This document shows positions 63,151 through 63,514 of a stretch of 63,514 nucleotides of DNA, one piece after another. A program made the translations under genes and the position numbers. This DNA comes from Bacteroidales bacterium (GTDB taxonomy: Bacteria > Bacteroidota > Bacteroidia > Bacteroidales > JAIOZK01), in assembly GCA_021740625.1 (NCBI GenBank), contig JAIOZK010000024.1, positions 1 through 63,514 of the forward strand. The letters are read 5' to 3'. The notes under the pieces were generated by a model. The model searched no databases. It was not told the DNA's origin and worked only from the letters and a program-made list of their open reading frames with translations. The stretch's first letter is position 1, and every line of letters starts with the position of its first letter.

Positions 63151-63514
63151 ATGAAAAAATTACTGTTTTTTTGGAATAAATTGCAGGCAACCTTCTGGTT
63201 TGTCCCGGTACTTATAATTCTTTTTTCAATTCTGTTGGCGATTGGATTTGTGTACTTAGACCAGAACATTGCATTTTCACAGGGTGGGCTGGAGCGTTTC
63301 TTTTTTGTGCATAGTGTAGATTCTGCCCGTAGCATATTATCAACCATATCGGGTGCAATGATTGGTGTTGCAGGCACAGTGTTTTCGGTTACGCTTGTGG
63401 CATTAACACTGGCTTCTTCTCAATTGGGACCCAGGCTTATAAAAAACTTCATGTATGTTAGGCTTAACCAAATTGTACTGGGTTCATATGTTTCAACTTA
63501 TTTGTATTGCCTTA
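63151..63514 (+). CDS. DUF2254 family membrane protein (5' part, cut by window end)
   Basis: The frame is open from the ATG at 63151 to the window end, giving 121 residues. It shows the DUF2254 beginning: a first membrane segment (FWFVPVLIILFSILLAIGFVYLD), HSVDSARSILSTISGAMIGVAGTVFSVTLVALTLASSQLGPRL, and NFMYVRLNQIVLGSYVSTYLY. These proteins are about 400-450 residues, so most of the gene is missing here. Function of the family is unknown. Confidence 0.85.
   Translation, partial: MKKLLFFWNKLQATFWFVPVLIILFSILLAIGFVYLDQNIAFSQGGLERFFFVHSVDSARSILSTISGAMIGVAGTVFSVTLVALTLASSQLGPRLIKNFMYVRLNQIVLGSYVSTYLYCL

Overview
This window comes from a chromosome of a member of the Bacteroidota, probably a Bacteroidales or Marinilabiliales-like environmental lineage. 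Five long secreted proteins end in a type IX secretion (T9SS) sorting domain of the form YPNP...G.Y...K. There is a GldI-like FKBP lipoprotein beside nrnA and ndk, Shine-Dalgarno sequences are weak, and many starts are preceded by the Bacteroidota -7 element TAnnTTTG. I saw no rRNA, tRNA, CRISPR array, transposase or integrase, but I read the sequence by eye and a short RNA could be missed.

About 0.1-21.6 kb is a long, almost uninterrupted plus-strand locus for an exported polysaccharide. In order it holds a receiver-only protein, a polyprenyl-phosphate sugar transferase carrying a pseudo-receiver, a half-length TolC-like outer-membrane protein, a Wzc-type co-polymerase with two inserted LysM domains, a Wzx-type flippase and a Wzy/O-antigen-ligase-type polymerase. 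CysQ follows, then seven glycosyltransferases including two tandem duplicated pairs, a hexapeptide acyltransferase, an FkbM methyltransferase, a T9SS-exported beta-helix protein and a methyltransferase with a Cys4 motif. Two hybrid histidine kinases (21.6-25.5 kb) close the block and are plausible regulators of it.

About 25.5-46.3 kb is mostly housekeeping and conserved genes. They include two FKBP lipoproteins with nrnA, ndk, a XRE regulator beside an AT-rich region rich in GTATAC palindromes, a flavin reductase-rubredoxin fusion, arginine deiminase with an alpha/beta hydrolase, and a split transketolase with a spermidine-synthase-like enzyme. Several envelope proteins of unknown role, folD and ffh complete it.

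About 46.7-55 kb holds two giant paralogous subtilisin-like T9SS proteases. argS follows convergently. About 56.8-59.4 kb is a degraded, AT-rich accessory stretch: a frameshifted T9SS-cargo remnant, a small AT-rich orphan, a ParE-type toxin-antitoxin pair and the tail of an NADH-oxidase-type flavoprotein.

The last 4 kb has an SLC12/APC-type transporter broken by one frameshift, an encapsulated-ferritin-like (EncFtn) protein with no visible encapsulin, a patatin-like phospholipase, a small coiled-coil protein and the start of a DUF2254 membrane protein. The strongest candidates for new biology are the orphan EncFtn cluster, the LysM-containing Wzc-like protein, the pseudo-receiver sugar transferase, and the GTATAC palindrome array next to the XRE gene.
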